Notes under the pieces: generated by a model
Told to the model about the DNA's origin: nothing
Database searches by the model: none
The model's input: the letters and a program-made list of their open reading frames with translations, nothing else
Program-made: the position numbers and the translations under genes
Origin: an uncultured Bacillota bacterium
GTDB lineage: Bacteria; Bacillota; Clostridia; Christensenellales; Pumilibacteraceae
Length of the DNA: 64,000 bases
Direction: 5' to 3'
Assembly: GCA_949294845.1 (NCBI GenBank)
Contig: CASFJH010000070.1
Span: 51,360-115,359 of the forward strand
Shown here: one piece after another, positions 7,709-16,480 of the stretch
Position numbering within the stretch: position 1 is the first letter of the stretch
Layout of the letters: the number at the start of each line of letters is the position of its first letter

Positions 7709-8983
7709 ATGAAAACAAGAACAGTCGTTTTGTCGGAGGACGCGTTGACGGACGCGGATATGCCATATCTTAAAACTCTGCCCAATTTCAGAAAATATAT
7801 TGACGGCGGAGCCGAAATAAAGCATATCAAGTCCATATACCCCACCATAACTTACCCGTGTCATACCACTATCGCCACGGGAGTTTATCCGTCGAAACAC
7901 GGCGTGCTTAACAATATGCCGTTTTATTTGCCGGGGGCCAAAGACGTGCCGTGGCTGTGGTATCACGATGCGGTCAAAGTTCCCGACATATTTACCGCCG
8001 CAAAAAATGCCGGTTATACGACTGCGGCCGTGTTCTGGCCGTGCACTGGCAATCATCCGGATATAGACTGGCTGATCGACGAGATATGGTCGTCGGCAAC
8101 GGTTTCGGGACGCGAGGCGTTTAAAGCTTCGGGTACGAGCGATGAGCTTATGCGCGAAGTTGTTGAAAAGTACGATTCTTTTCCCGAAAGGCACCATCCG
8201 GAGGCTGATACGTTCGTGCTTGAATGCACGGCGGAAATAATACGAAGATACCGCCCCGAGCTGCTTATGCTTCATCCGGCGCAGATAGACAGCTACAGAC
8301 ATTCTTACGGCGTTTACAGCGCACAGGCATCGCAAGGGATAAGAGAAGCAGACGAGCACATAGGAATTATCGGCCGCGCACTCGAAGAGAGCGGGCTTAT
8401 CAAGTCGACTAATTTTGTGCTGACGAGCGATCATGGGCTTATGGACACCGACCGAATATATTCTCCCAACGCGGTTTTAAAAAAAGCCGGACTCATAACG
8501 GTAGAAAACGGGGCGATAAAGGACTGGACGGCAGTCTGTATTTCGGCCGGTATGAACGCTTTGGTATACGTCAAAAACAGAGACGCCGCAACGCTGGCAA
8601 GAGTGAGAGCCGCGCTTCGGGAGACGATAGGCTGCGGAGTCGGAGAGATTTACGACGCCGAACAGGCGGCGGCGCTCGGGCTGTCCGGAGATTTTTCGTT
8701 TGCCTTGGAGTCGGATGGCATTACCGGTTTTGACGACGATTGGAATGAAGGCTACAAATCGTTTGCGCCTAAAGATTTCAGGTTGTCGCGCGCCACGCAC
8801 GGATACAGACCGGAAAAGGGCCCTATGCCCGTATTTTACGCAAAGGGGCCGTCCTTTTCTGCCGTTTCGCTGAATTATGCGTCGTTGGTGGACGAGGCGC
8901 CTACTTTGGCCGCGGCTATGGGATTTGAGATGCCGGTAACCGACGGAAAAATAATTAAGGAAATTCTGTCGGAACCGAAGTAA
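7709..8983 (+). CDS. Alkaline phosphatase superfamily protein (nucleotide pyrophosphatase/phosphodiesterase-like)
   Basis: 424 residues without a signal peptide, so probably cytoplasmic. The pattern is that of type I phosphodiesterases/NPP enzymes: a metal Asp early (VLSEDAL), the nucleophile Thr in IYPTITYPCHTT, then QIDSYRHSYG, TSDHG and THGY, which supply the two-metal site. Such enzymes hydrolyse phosphodiesters or phosphomonoesters of nucleotides, sugars or lipid head groups. It stands alone between two terminators, with its own promoter. A shorter relative is encoded at 21047-21814. The substrate is unknown. Confidence 0.9.
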   Translation: MKTRTVVLSEDALTDADMPYLKTLPNFRKYIDGGAEIKHIKSIYPTITYPCHTTIATGVYPSKHGVLNNMPFYLPGAKDVPWLWYHDAVKVPDIFTAAKNAGYTTAAVFWPCTGNHPDIDWLIDEIWSSATVSGREAFKASGTSDELMREVVEKYDSFPERHHPEADTFVLECTAEIIRRYRPELLMLHPAQIDSYRHSYGVYSAQASQGIREADEHIGIIGRALEESGLIKSTNFVLTSDHGLMDTDRIYSPNAVLKKAGLITVENGAIKDWTAVCISAGMNALVYVKNRDAATLARVRAALRETIGCGVGEIYDAEQAAALGLSGDFSFALESDGITGFDDDWNEGYKSFAPKDFRLSRATHGYRPEKGPMPVFYAKGPSFSAVSLNYASLVDEAPTLAAAMGFEMPVTDGKIIKEILSEPK

Positions 8984-9069
8984 TCCTGCGGATCGGCCGG
9001 CGGATTTTATTCACGGGCGTTAATAACGGTTAAAAGTCCTGAAATATACAAATAAACCGTAATTGCGGT

Positions 9070-9108
9070 AGAACCGTCGCATTTTGTCAGTGCGGCGGTT
9101 CTTTTTTT
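9070..9108 (+). terminator. Intrinsic terminator after the phosphatase-like gene
   Basis: AGAACCGTCGCA pairs with TGCGGCGGTTCT, followed by seven T residues. Confidence 0.85.
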
Positions 9109-9234
9109 ACGGGCGGACAAATATATTTAAATTATAAGCGCCGGATTAAGAAACCGGCGACAAAAACAGATAGTTGGCGACACAAGTCGACAAAATCGCT
9201 GTTTTAAAATACGGTATTATAGGAGAGTAAGCCG

Positions 9235-10011
9235 ATGCGGTTTTTACTTGTAAAGAAAAAACGGCTTCTTGCGGCAGTGCTTGCCGCTGCCGTTATGATT
9301 GCGGCTATGACGGCAGTAGGCCTTACCGGCGCGGCAAAAGTGTATAACGGCAAAACGGTGCGCAAGCTTCCGATTTACTCCGTCGAGACTGAGGAGAAAG
9401 TCGTGGCGCTGTCGTTTGACGCCAGCTGGGGCGCGGATAAAACGCTGGATATACTCAACGTTCTGGAAAAATACGATATAAAAGCGGATTTCTTTATAGT
9501 CGGTTTCTGGGCGGAGGATTATGCCGATAAGCTCAAAACTCTGTCGGACAGCGGCCGCATAGAGATAGGCACCCACTCGAACACGCATCCGCATATGCCC
9601 AAACTGAGCAAAAGCCAGATGGAGCTGGAGCTTACGACATCGTGCAATATAATCGAGAACGTGACAGGCAAGAAACCCGAACTGTTCAGGGCTCCGTTCG
9701 GAGATTATTCCGACGCGCTTCTCGAAACTGCCGAATCGCTCGGACTGTATACCGTTCAGTGGGACGTCGATACTCTCGACTGGAAAGGGCTTAAAGCGAC
9801 GGAAATAGCTCAGCGCGTTTTAAGCAAAGCGGTAAACGGCAGCATAGTGCTCATGCATAACGACGGGGAACACACCGTCGAAGCGTTGCCGCTCATAATA
9901 GAGGGGCTGAAGAACAAGGGCTTTACCTTTAAGACGATAGGCGAACTTATTTACCGAGAAAACTACACTATCGATCATACGGGCAGGCAAATAAAAAACA
10001 AAGCGGGCTGA
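9235..10011 (+). CDS. pdaB: Polysaccharide deacetylase (PdaB-like)
   Basis: 258 residues. A hydrophobic segment (about residues 10-31, rich in Ala and Leu) anchors or exports the protein. The NodB domain follows with its motifs: VALSFDASWG (catalytic base Asp), IGTHSNTHPHM (metal-binding His pair), RAPFGDYS, QWDVDTLDWKG and IVLMHN. This arrangement matches PdaB/YlxY-type proteins of spore formers, which act on the peptidoglycan of the spore cortex; a cell-wall or capsule substrate is also possible. The start follows GGAGAG. The gene lies directly before the two-OB-fold protein. The family is sure; the assignment to PdaB is moderate. Confidence 0.85.
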   Translation: MRFLLVKKKRLLAAVLAAAVMIAAMTAVGLTGAAKVYNGKTVRKLPIYSVETEEKVVALSFDASWGADKTLDILNVLEKYDIKADFFIVGFWAEDYADKLKTLSDSGRIEIGTHSNTHPHMPKLSKSQMELELTTSCNIIENVTGKKPELFRAPFGDYSDALLETAESLGLYTVQWDVDTLDWKGLKATEIAQRVLSKAVNGSIVLMHNDGEHTVEALPLIIEGLKNKGFTFKTIGELIYRENYTIDHTGRQIKNKAG

Positions 10012-10038
10012 ATTTGCCGCCCGCTGACGGAGGAACAC

Positions 10039-10704
10039 ATGAACGAAGAGAACTACTCGCAGAACAACAAAGTTTTTCTTACCGGTACGGTGACGGAAGA
10101 TCCCGCGTTTTCGCACGAACTGTACGGCGAAGGCTTTTACTGCTTCAAGCTGGAAGTGCCGAGACTGTCCGAACAGACCGACGTTATACCCGTAACTGTT
10201 TCCGAAAGACTTATAACGGACGGGCTGAAGGCCGGCGATAAGATAGCCGTGCACGGGCAGTTCCGCAGCTATAACAAGCTGGTCGAAGGCAGGAGCAAGC
10301 TTATGCTGACGGTATTCGCGCGCGATCTCAGCAAAGACACAAGCGAGAACGTGAACCCTAATTCCGTTGAGCTGACCGGCTACATATGCAAGCAGCCGGT
10401 ATACCGTACTACGCCGTTCAACCGTGAAATATGCGATCTTTTAGTGGCGGTAAACCGCGCTTACGACAAAGCCGATTATATTCCGTGCATAGCGTGGGGA
10501 CGCAACGCGAGGTTTGTGCGAACGATCGATGTAGGACAGCGCGTAAGGCTGTCCGGTAGGATACAGAGCCGCATATACAACAAGAGGCTGACCGACGATA
10601 CCGTCGAAGCGCGCGTGGCATACGAGCTTTCGGTGTCGAGAATAACCACCGAGGACAGAGCGGCATTTAAAACTTCCCAAGTCAACAGCGAAAACGTTCA
10701 GTAA
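10039..10704 (+). CDS. Two-OB-fold single-stranded DNA-binding-like protein
   Basis: 221 residues. It can be read as two OB folds in tandem: residues about 8-108 (KVFLTGTVTEDPAF to the LMLTVFARD strand) and 118-208 (VELTGYICKQPVYRTTPFNR, IPCIAWGRNARFV, VGQRVRLSGRIQSR). The second half strongly resembles bacterial SSB (strand, PFNREI, IPCIAWG, GRIQSR). It lacks the acidic C-terminal tail with the terminal Phe that housekeeping SSB uses to recruit partners. It is probably an accessory SSB of a type seen in Clostridia rather than the essential SSB. The start follows GGAGGAAC. The role is inferred. Confidence 0.8.
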   Translation: MNEENYSQNNKVFLTGTVTEDPAFSHELYGEGFYCFKLEVPRLSEQTDVIPVTVSERLITDGLKAGDKIAVHGQFRSYNKLVEGRSKLMLTVFARDLSKDTSENVNPNSVELTGYICKQPVYRTTPFNREICDLLVAVNRAYDKADYIPCIAWGRNARFVRTIDVGQRVRLSGRIQSRIYNKRLTDDTVEARVAYELSVSRITTEDRAAFKTSQVNSENVQ

Positions 10705-10735
10705 ATTTCAAAAAAAGCGATCGCTTCAATATTGA

Positions 10736-10761
10736 AATCCGGTACAATTCCGGATTTTTTT
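10736..10761 (+). terminator. Intrinsic terminator
   Basis: The stem AATCCGG/CCGGATT is followed by a T run. It ends the pdaB-like/OB-fold transcription unit. Confidence 0.8.
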
Positions 10762-10836
10762 ATACCGTTATGCGAAAATCTGAACGATTACCAAAACGCA
10801 GAAAAACGGTTTAATGAGATTTTAATGATTTTTACC

Positions 10837-10866
10837 TTGACTATCTTCCGCGCTTGGTGATATACT
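10837..10866 (+). promoter_or_regulatory. Promoter of the glycosyltransferase-glf operon
   Basis: TTGACT, an 18-base spacer and TATACT are seen. The predicted start lies about 20 bases before the ribosome-binding site AAGGATAGG. Confidence 0.7.
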
Positions 10867-10894
10867 TATATCATGACAACCAAGGATAGGATTA

Positions 10895-12391
10895 ATGGAA
10901 TTATTTAATAACATACTCTTTTGGGTAAACTATATATTGGTGGGGTTGATTTCCGTTGCTTTTACTACACAGCTTCTGTATGTGCTGTTTTTCTGGGTTC
11001 CGGGAAAAAATTACAAGCCGGCAAAGACCAAGCACAGAGTGGGTATCATAATTCCCGCTCGCAACGAGGCGGCAGTTATCGGCGATACCGTCAGATGCCT
11101 GTTCAATTCCGATTATCCTAAAGAACTTTTCGACGTGTTCGTGGTGGCGGACAACTGTACGGACAATACGGCTGAGATCGCGCGCAACGCGGGAGCAATA
11201 GTTTTCGAACATTTCGACGACGATCCGCGCCATAAAAAAGCGGGTTATGCGCTTCAATACGGCTTTGAAAAGATCATGGCCGATTACGATAATTATGAAT
11301 TTTTTATAAAATTCGACGCGGATAATCTCATGGAACCCGATTATATATCCAGGATGAACGACGCTTTCGACGCGGGCGTCAAGAGCGCCAGAGGTTATTC
11401 CAACAGTAAGAATTTGACCGAAAACGTCGTTACCGGCATATCCGGCCTTTGGTATATACGCGACTGTCGTTATTCCTGCCATGTGCGTTCCTTTCTCAAT
11501 ACGTCGCAGATGCTGGGCGGAGCCGGCATGATGTTTTCCGCCGAAATTATACATAAGCACGGCGGATGGGACTGCCTGTCATCTTCCGACGACGCCGAGT
11601 TCGCTATGAACAGATTGCTCGAAGGTACTAAGACGATGTACGTCGCGGACGCAATCGTTTATGAGGATCAGCCGGCTACGGTCAGAGACACCTTCAAGCG
11701 CAACAAGCGCATGGGGCGCGGACTATTCAAGTTGTTTTTTACCAAAGGTATTCCCAGTCTCGGAAAGTTTTTCTATAAGTTCGGCTGGTCTTACCTCGAT
11801 ATGTTCTTCAATCTGATGTTCGTGCCCATCGCCGTGCTGTGCTGTATATGGCTGCCGCTTTATTACGGATACGACATAATCTATCATTTTGCAGTGGGCG
11901 ACGCAGTATACGGCTGGAACGCGATCAAGAATATCGGACTAATACTTGCTTTCGCGTTTGTGGTACCGTTTATTCTGCAGGCGCTTCTGGCTGTGATTCT
12001 CGAGCGCAAACGCATAAGGGCGAGCTTCTCGCAGATGGTGCCCACTATTCTTTGCTTTCCTCTGTTCATGATAATATATGCCATATCGATAACGCTCGGC
12101 GTATTCAGTAAACCCAAATGGAGCGCTGTCGCACGGTCGGCTTCAGCCGGACCCGAGCACCTGCTTGCGGCGTCCGAAGCCGCCGCTTCTGCCGACAGCA
12201 GCGCAGACGTGAGCGAGACGGAACAGGCCTGCGAGAGCGCGTGCGCAGACGTGAGCGAGACGAAACAGGTCTGCGAGAGCGCGTGCGCAGACGTGAGCGA
12301 GACGAAACAGGACTGCAAGAGCGCGTGCGCAGACGGGAGCGAAACGAAACAGGCCTGCGATGGCGAGGCTGTCGGGAGTGAAAAGCAATAG
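10895..12391 (+). CDS. Family 2 glycosyltransferase, membrane-bound, with C-terminal repeats
   Basis: 498 residues. An N-terminal membrane helix (about 5-33) precedes a GT-A catalytic domain with GIIIPARNEAAVIGDTV, VADNCTDNTAEIA and the metal-binding FDADN. SSDDAEFAMNRL and a basic acceptor-side segment follow, then two to three membrane helices (about 295-400). This layout fits processive GT2 enzymes that make surface polysaccharide. The last ~70 residues are a Cys/Glu/Ser/Ala-rich tail made of four 14-residue repeats of the type DVSETKQVCESACA, encoded by exact 42-bp DNA repeats. UDP-galactopyranose mutase follows one base after the stop, suggesting that the sugar used or produced is galactofuranose-containing. 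That link is inference. Confidence 0.9.
   Translation: MELFNNILFWVNYILVGLISVAFTTQLLYVLFFWVPGKNYKPAKTKHRVGIIIPARNEAAVIGDTVRCLFNSDYPKELFDVFVVADNCTDNTAEIARNAGAIVFEHFDDDPRHKKAGYALQYGFEKIMADYDNYEFFIKFDADNLMEPDYISRMNDAFDAGVKSARGYSNSKNLTENVVTGISGLWYIRDCRYSCHVRSFLNTSQMLGGAGMMFSAEIIHKHGGWDCLSSSDDAEFAMNRLLEGTKTMYVADAIVYEDQPATVRDTFKRNKRMGRGLFKLFFTKGIPSLGKFFYKFGWSYLDMFFNLMFVPIAVLCCIWLPLYYGYDIIYHFAVGDAVYGWNAIKNIGLILAFAFVVPFILQALLAVILERKRIRASFSQMVPTILCFPLFMIIYAISITLGVFSKPKWSAVARSASAGPEHLLAASEAAASADSSADVSETEQACESACADVSETKQVCESACADVSETKQDCKSACADGSETKQACDGEAVGSEKQ
12206..12373 (+). repeat. Four tandem 42-bp coding repeats
   Basis: Copies start at 12206, 12248, 12290 and 12332, the last degenerate. Each encodes one 14-residue unit with two cysteines. 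The repeat leaves other reading frames open on both strands, but only the glycosyltransferase frame has gene context. Confidence 0.9.
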
Positions 12392-13486
12392 ATGAAGTAC
12401 GATTTACTGATAGTAGGCGCCGGACTTTACGGCAGCGTTTTCGCGCACGAGGCTGTAAAGCGCGGGCGTAAAGTTCTGGTGATAGACAAGCGCTGCGCGG
12501 CGGGCGGCAATTGCCGCTGCGAGAATATAGAGGGCATAAACGTTCACCGTTACGGCGCTCACATATTCCATACTTCGGATAAAAGAATATGGGAGTATGT
12601 AAATTCTTTCGCTTCGTTCAATAATTTCGTCAACACTCCTTACGCGTACTACAAGGGAAAGCTTTACAGTATGCCCTTTAATATGAATACTTTTTACGCG
12701 CTGTGGGGAGTGACTACGCCCGAGCAGGCGCGCGCGGAGATAGAGCGCCAGACGGCTCCCTATAAAAACCTTACTCCGTCAAATCTGGAAGAAAAAGCGT
12801 TATCGCTGGTTGGTCCGGACGTTTACGAAACTTTGGTAAAGGGTTATACCGAAAAGCAGTGGGGCAGGAGCGCGAAAGAATTGCCGCCGTTTATCATAAG
12901 CAGACTGCCGCTCAGATTCACGTTTGACAACAATTATTTTTCCGACGTTTACCAGGGAATACCGACAGGCGGCTACAACGTTATTTTCGACGCCCTGCTC
13001 AAAGGCATCGAGCTCAAGTGCGACGCCGACTTCTTTTCCGACCGCAGGTATTTTGAAAACTGCGCCGACAGAATAGTTTTTACAGGCAGGATCGACGAGT
13101 ATTACGATTGCAGATTCGGAGCCTTGGAGTACCGTTCGCTGCGGTTCGAGGACGAAATACTCGATAAGGAGGATTTTCAGGGTAACGCCGTGATAAATTA
13201 CACCGATACGGAGCCGGCATGGACGCGCATTATCGAGCATAAGCATTTCGAGCGCGTTTCGTCGCCCCGTACCGTCATAACGCGCGAATATCCTGCCGAC
13301 TGGTGCGACGGAGCCGAGCCTTACTATACCGTTAACGACGCGCGCAATAACAACCTGTACGCCAAATACCGCGCGCTGTCCGAAGGAGGCAGGGTTGTGT
13401 TCGGCGGACGTTTGGGCGAATACCGTTATTACGATATGCATCAGGTCATAGCTTCCGCGCTCTCGGCAGTCAAAAAATATTTGTAA
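12392..13486 (+). CDS. glf: UDP-galactopyranose mutase
   Basis: 364 residues, cytoplasmic flavoenzyme that converts UDP-galactopyranose to UDP-galactofuranose. The N-terminal FAD-binding Rossmann motif is GAGLYGSVFAHEAVKRG, followed by VIDKR and GGNCRCEN. Also typical are HRYGAHIFHT, the segment EKQWGRSAKELP, and the GRLGEYRYYDM end that contacts the flavin and substrate. Length is normal for Glf (about 360-390). It directly follows the stop codon of the GT2 gene, so the two are co-translated. Together they point to a galactofuranose-containing surface glycan. An imperfect terminator hairpin lies about 70 bases downstream. Confidence 0.97.
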   Translation: MKYDLLIVGAGLYGSVFAHEAVKRGRKVLVIDKRCAAGGNCRCENIEGINVHRYGAHIFHTSDKRIWEYVNSFASFNNFVNTPYAYYKGKLYSMPFNMNTFYALWGVTTPEQARAEIERQTAPYKNLTPSNLEEKALSLVGPDVYETLVKGYTEKQWGRSAKELPPFIISRLPLRFTFDNNYFSDVYQGIPTGGYNVIFDALLKGIELKCDADFFSDRRYFENCADRIVFTGRIDEYYDCRFGALEYRSLRFEDEILDKEDFQGNAVINYTDTEPAWTRIIEHKHFERVSSPRTVITREYPADWCDGAEPYYTVNDARNNNLYAKYRALSEGGRVVFGGRLGEYRYYDMHQVIASALSAVKKYL

Positions 13487-13558
13487 GAAAGTCAGACCGG
13501 AAATCCGATCGGCAGCGTATCAAAACCGCCGACGGATTTTACGAAAGAATGTTAAAAT

Positions 13559-13600
13559 AAGCGCCGCAGGCGTAAAACCGTCTGCTGCGCTTGTTTGCTT
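13559..13600. terminator. Bidirectional terminator-like hairpin
   Basis: AAGCGC-GCAG pairs with CTGC-GCGCTT, with single mismatches. T-rich sequence lies on both sides, so it can serve glf on the plus strand and the large surface-protein gene on the minus strand. Confidence 0.6.
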
Positions 13601-13647
13601 TCAGTCGTTATCCGCGTCGGGAATGACGTTGATATGCGAACGATCGT

Positions 13648-16092
13648 TTAAGAATTAAGCTGTCTGTGTTTCACTCTATAGCGCCATATAAACAGTATTA
13701 TTGCGGCTATTACCGTAATGCATATGAGAACGAAAGCAATAATCTGTACTGCGTTGACGCCCTGATACTTGATGTGAACAGTCAGAACGTAGCAGTCGAG
13801 AGTGCCGCCCATCGCCTCGTCGTAATGGCGGATCTGAGTGTATTCGCCCGACGGATCGAACGCGCCGACGACCTCTACTCGTGTGCCTGCCGGCAGAGCG
13901 TTATCGTTAAGGAGCAGATAATTGCCGTTTTCGTCCTTGACAAAAGCGTCGGCGCTGGTTTTTTCGCCGTACCCGATAATAACCGCGTTGTATTGAGGAC
14001 GAATACCTGACGGGCTGTAGCTGTTGACGGTAACGTTATAGGTGGGGATAAAGGCTTCGCCCTCAGGCGTGGAAATCCTGTACCAGCGTCCGTTATTGCA
14101 ATCGCGGTATGCTTCGGCAAAATCCAGAAGCGTCACGGAAGTATCCTTTGCGACATCGGAATAAGCGGAGAGCACCGGAGCGTACAGCGAGGGGTATTTA
14201 TAATATTTGGCGCCGGCATTCTGGATATTAGCCTCCGATTTTACGGGCGGCGAATAGGGAAGCGCGTCCGAGGCTTTAAGCCTGACTTTTCTGACGTAAC
14301 CGTGCACGAGACCGTACCCGTCGCCGACGGGGTATTCGGCAACGACGTAAGAGTATGCCGCCGCGCCGTCAATGTTATCCGCCGCCACAATCACGTTTAC
14401 GCCCGGCTGTAACGTGTATAAAGGCGACATATCACGCGGAAATTCGTAAATTTCCACTTCGGAAGTTATTTTATATATTGCGGCTATTGCCGAGGCAACG
14501 GTCGCGTCGCCGACGTCTACCGGCGGAACGGCCGAATCGTCTATCATTTTTACTCCCAGAGCTTCGGCGTCCATTCGTATCACGGCTGAGGTATAGGAGT
14601 CTGCCAGCAGGATATCGCCGTAACTTATAATCGCGTTTTCTATGGAAGAAAGGGTTATTCTCACTCCGCTGTCAGACAGACTCATTCCTTCGGGAGAGGC
14701 CGAAGCTGACGGCGTATAAGCGCCGGTCTGCGCGTCGTATGCGTATTTGTACACGGAGCCGCCGGCAACGGCATAAACGGCACGGGTAATATCCAGCGCG
14801 ATGTCCGACGCGCCGGCCTCTGCCGTGAGCAGTTCGGTGAGGACTCCTTCGTCCGAAAGAGAGCAGACCTTGCCGTTAACAAGAACGAACAGCTCGCTGC
14901 TGTCGGGCAAAAATGCCGCCGCCTGCGTCTCTCCGGAATACAGACACACGAGATTGCCGTCGTCCATGCGGTAGATTCCGTCGTCGGCGCGCACGATAAT
15001 TTCGTCGAAGCTGTTGATCTTTATATCGCGTATGCGATGCTCGCCGCAAGAGAAGGTATACAGATGAGCGCCCTCGCGCGAGAATACTTCGATCAGTCCG
15101 GATTTATGCGCCGCATAAATCTGTCCGTAATCGTCTATTGCGGCTGAAACCGGCTGGCTGAAAGGAAAATCGATATAATTTACTTTATCGTCGATAACTG
15201 CCACTCTGTCGTTGCCGGTGTCGGCGACGGCTATGACGTCCTTGCGCGTCGCGGCGCTCTGCGGACTGTTGAAAAATCCGTTTGAAGCGCTTGCCGAAAC
15301 GATAAGCTCTTTCGTCGACGTAAGATCATCCGAATATTTCAGCACTGCGCCGCTGTAGGTGAGAGCATAAAGCACGCCGTCCGAATAAGCAATGTCTATA
15401 ACGCCTGTCGCGGCGGCGGAAATACGTCCGCCATTTTCGTACTTGTAAACGCTGCCCGCGGCCAGCATACAGAGGACGTCGCCGTCGGCGGAAAGTTTTT
15501 CCACGCCCCATATCTGTCTGTCCATTTCGATTGTTTTGCCGCCGTCTATCCTGCATACGGACGATACCGAGCTGTTTATTTTAACGGCTGCGTAAAGCTT
15601 TCCGCCCGCCGCGGCTATGGCGCCGACAGACAGAGACGAGACTTCTGTTTCGCCTCCGACAGTGTTTTCAGATACGCTATAAGAATAAATACCGCCGGAA
15701 TTTTTGAATATGTAAAGAGTATTGCCGTCTGCCGCAATGCCGCCGGTATCGGAAGCCAGCTCGACGGTGCTTCCGCCGTCCTCGGAGTAAAGTACGCCGT
15801 CCTTAAGACGGAAAGCGAGGTTGCCGGAAACCGAATAAGCGTCAGCGCCGCGGCTGACCGAAGTGCCGTTGCGGCCGGACAGATCGAATTTATATAAATC
15901 GGATTTGCCGCCCACATAGAGATTGTATTTATCGGCGTAAAGGCTTACCGGTTCTTCTATAAAATAATAGGCCGCAGCGTCCGCAGGCATCAGCCGGGAC
16001 GTAATGAGATCGGATCCCGCCGCCGCTGCCGTAAAACTTGCGGAAAGCACTGCAGTCATCAGTGCGGCAAAAAGACAAAACCGTTTCGCCAT
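13648..16092 (-). CDS. Exported, C-terminally anchored beta-propeller and SH3-domain protein
   Basis: 814 residues. The start is set at 16092, which has a GGAG seven bases upstream; an in-frame ATG at 16116 lies only a few bases from the likely transcription start. A signal peptide covers about 25 residues (basic KRF, then AALMTAVLSASFTAAAAG). About residues 40-520 contain many short strands ending in patterns such as DGNTLYIFKN, DGVLYALTYSG and DDYGQIYAAHKSG, like an NHL/beta-propeller repeat. Residues about 530-780 hold three SH3-like segments (EIYEFPRDMSPLYTL, KYYKYPSLYAPVLS, DAFVKDENGNYL). A single membrane helix (about 785-807) and a short basic tail end the protein. It is probably a cell-wall-facing sensor or scaffold; the function is unknown. 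Confidence 0.8.
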   Translation of the reverse strand: MAKRFCLFAALMTAVLSASFTAAAAGSDLITSRLMPADAAAYYFIEEPVSLYADKYNLYVGGKSDLYKFDLSGRNGTSVSRGADAYSVSGNLAFRLKDGVLYSEDGGSTVELASDTGGIAADGNTLYIFKNSGGIYSYSVSENTVGGETEVSSLSVGAIAAAGGKLYAAVKINSSVSSVCRIDGGKTIEMDRQIWGVEKLSADGDVLCMLAAGSVYKYENGGRISAAATGVIDIAYSDGVLYALTYSGAVLKYSDDLTSTKELIVSASASNGFFNSPQSAATRKDVIAVADTGNDRVAVIDDKVNYIDFPFSQPVSAAIDDYGQIYAAHKSGLIEVFSREGAHLYTFSCGEHRIRDIKINSFDEIIVRADDGIYRMDDGNLVCLYSGETQAAAFLPDSSELFVLVNGKVCSLSDEGVLTELLTAEAGASDIALDITRAVYAVAGGSVYKYAYDAQTGAYTPSASASPEGMSLSDSGVRITLSSIENAIISYGDILLADSYTSAVIRMDAEALGVKMIDDSAVPPVDVGDATVASAIAAIYKITSEVEIYEFPRDMSPLYTLQPGVNVIVAADNIDGAAAYSYVVAEYPVGDGYGLVHGYVRKVRLKASDALPYSPPVKSEANIQNAGAKYYKYPSLYAPVLSAYSDVAKDTSVTLLDFAEAYRDCNNGRWYRISTPEGEAFIPTYNVTVNSYSPSGIRPQYNAVIIGYGEKTSADAFVKDENGNYLLLNDNALPAGTRVEVVGAFDPSGEYTQIRHYDEAMGGTLDCYVLTVHIKYQGVNAVQIIAFVLICITVIAAIILFIWRYRVKHRQLNS

Positions 16093-16126
16093 ATTTCGAC
16101 TCCGATAGAAATTCATAGAGATATTA

Positions 16127-16132
16127 TACTAT
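16127..16132 (-). promoter_or_regulatory. -10 box of the beta-propeller protein gene
   Basis: TATAAT on the minus strand lies about 35 bases before the chosen start codon. No good -35 box is seen. Confidence 0.4.
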
Positions 16133-16480
16133 ATTGCGACAAAAAAGTAAAGCTTTTTGTAGCTTAAGAGCGTCTGCGGAAGTCGCGGCTGTCGACTGCC
16201 GATCGGCAACCGAAGGCGGAGAAGCGGCAGTTTTCGGCTTATAGGCGCGCATAATATGCATAAATGGCATAATGCACAAAAATTGCTCGATAAATTTATG
16301 CATTTTCTTAACAAATACCGTCTAGACAGCGACAGTTAATTATGTTATAATATTACAGGAAAAAACAAAATGACGTTTTTCGTACGAGGATTGGGAGAAT
16401 TTGCCTTAGCCAAGAGATGAGTAAGGTAAAATTTTATACAGTCTTTCGCCGGATAAACAATACATCTCTGGCAGGAATTT
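16133..16480. other. Divergent intergenic region with a long inverted repeat
   Basis: This gene-free stretch lies between two divergent genes. It contains a perfect 10-base inverted repeat, ATGCATAAAT (16256-16265) and ATTTATGCAT (16294-16303), flanking an AT-rich core. It also has the ppx promoter (16323-16351) and a leader with a hairpin: TTTGCCTTA and TAAGGTAAA around 16401-16432. No known riboswitch was recognised. Confidence 0.6.
16323..16351 (+). promoter_or_regulatory. Promoter of the ppx-maf-mreB-like operon
   Basis: TAGACA (16323-16328), a 17-base spacer and TATAAT (16346-16351) are seen. The leader to the first ATG is about 120 bases. Confidence 0.65.

Noticed and set aside
12118..12388. 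Arg-rich or Leu/Ala-rich frames in the 42-bp repeats
   Set aside because: They exist because repeats of 42 bases keep all frames open; none has a ribosome-binding site.
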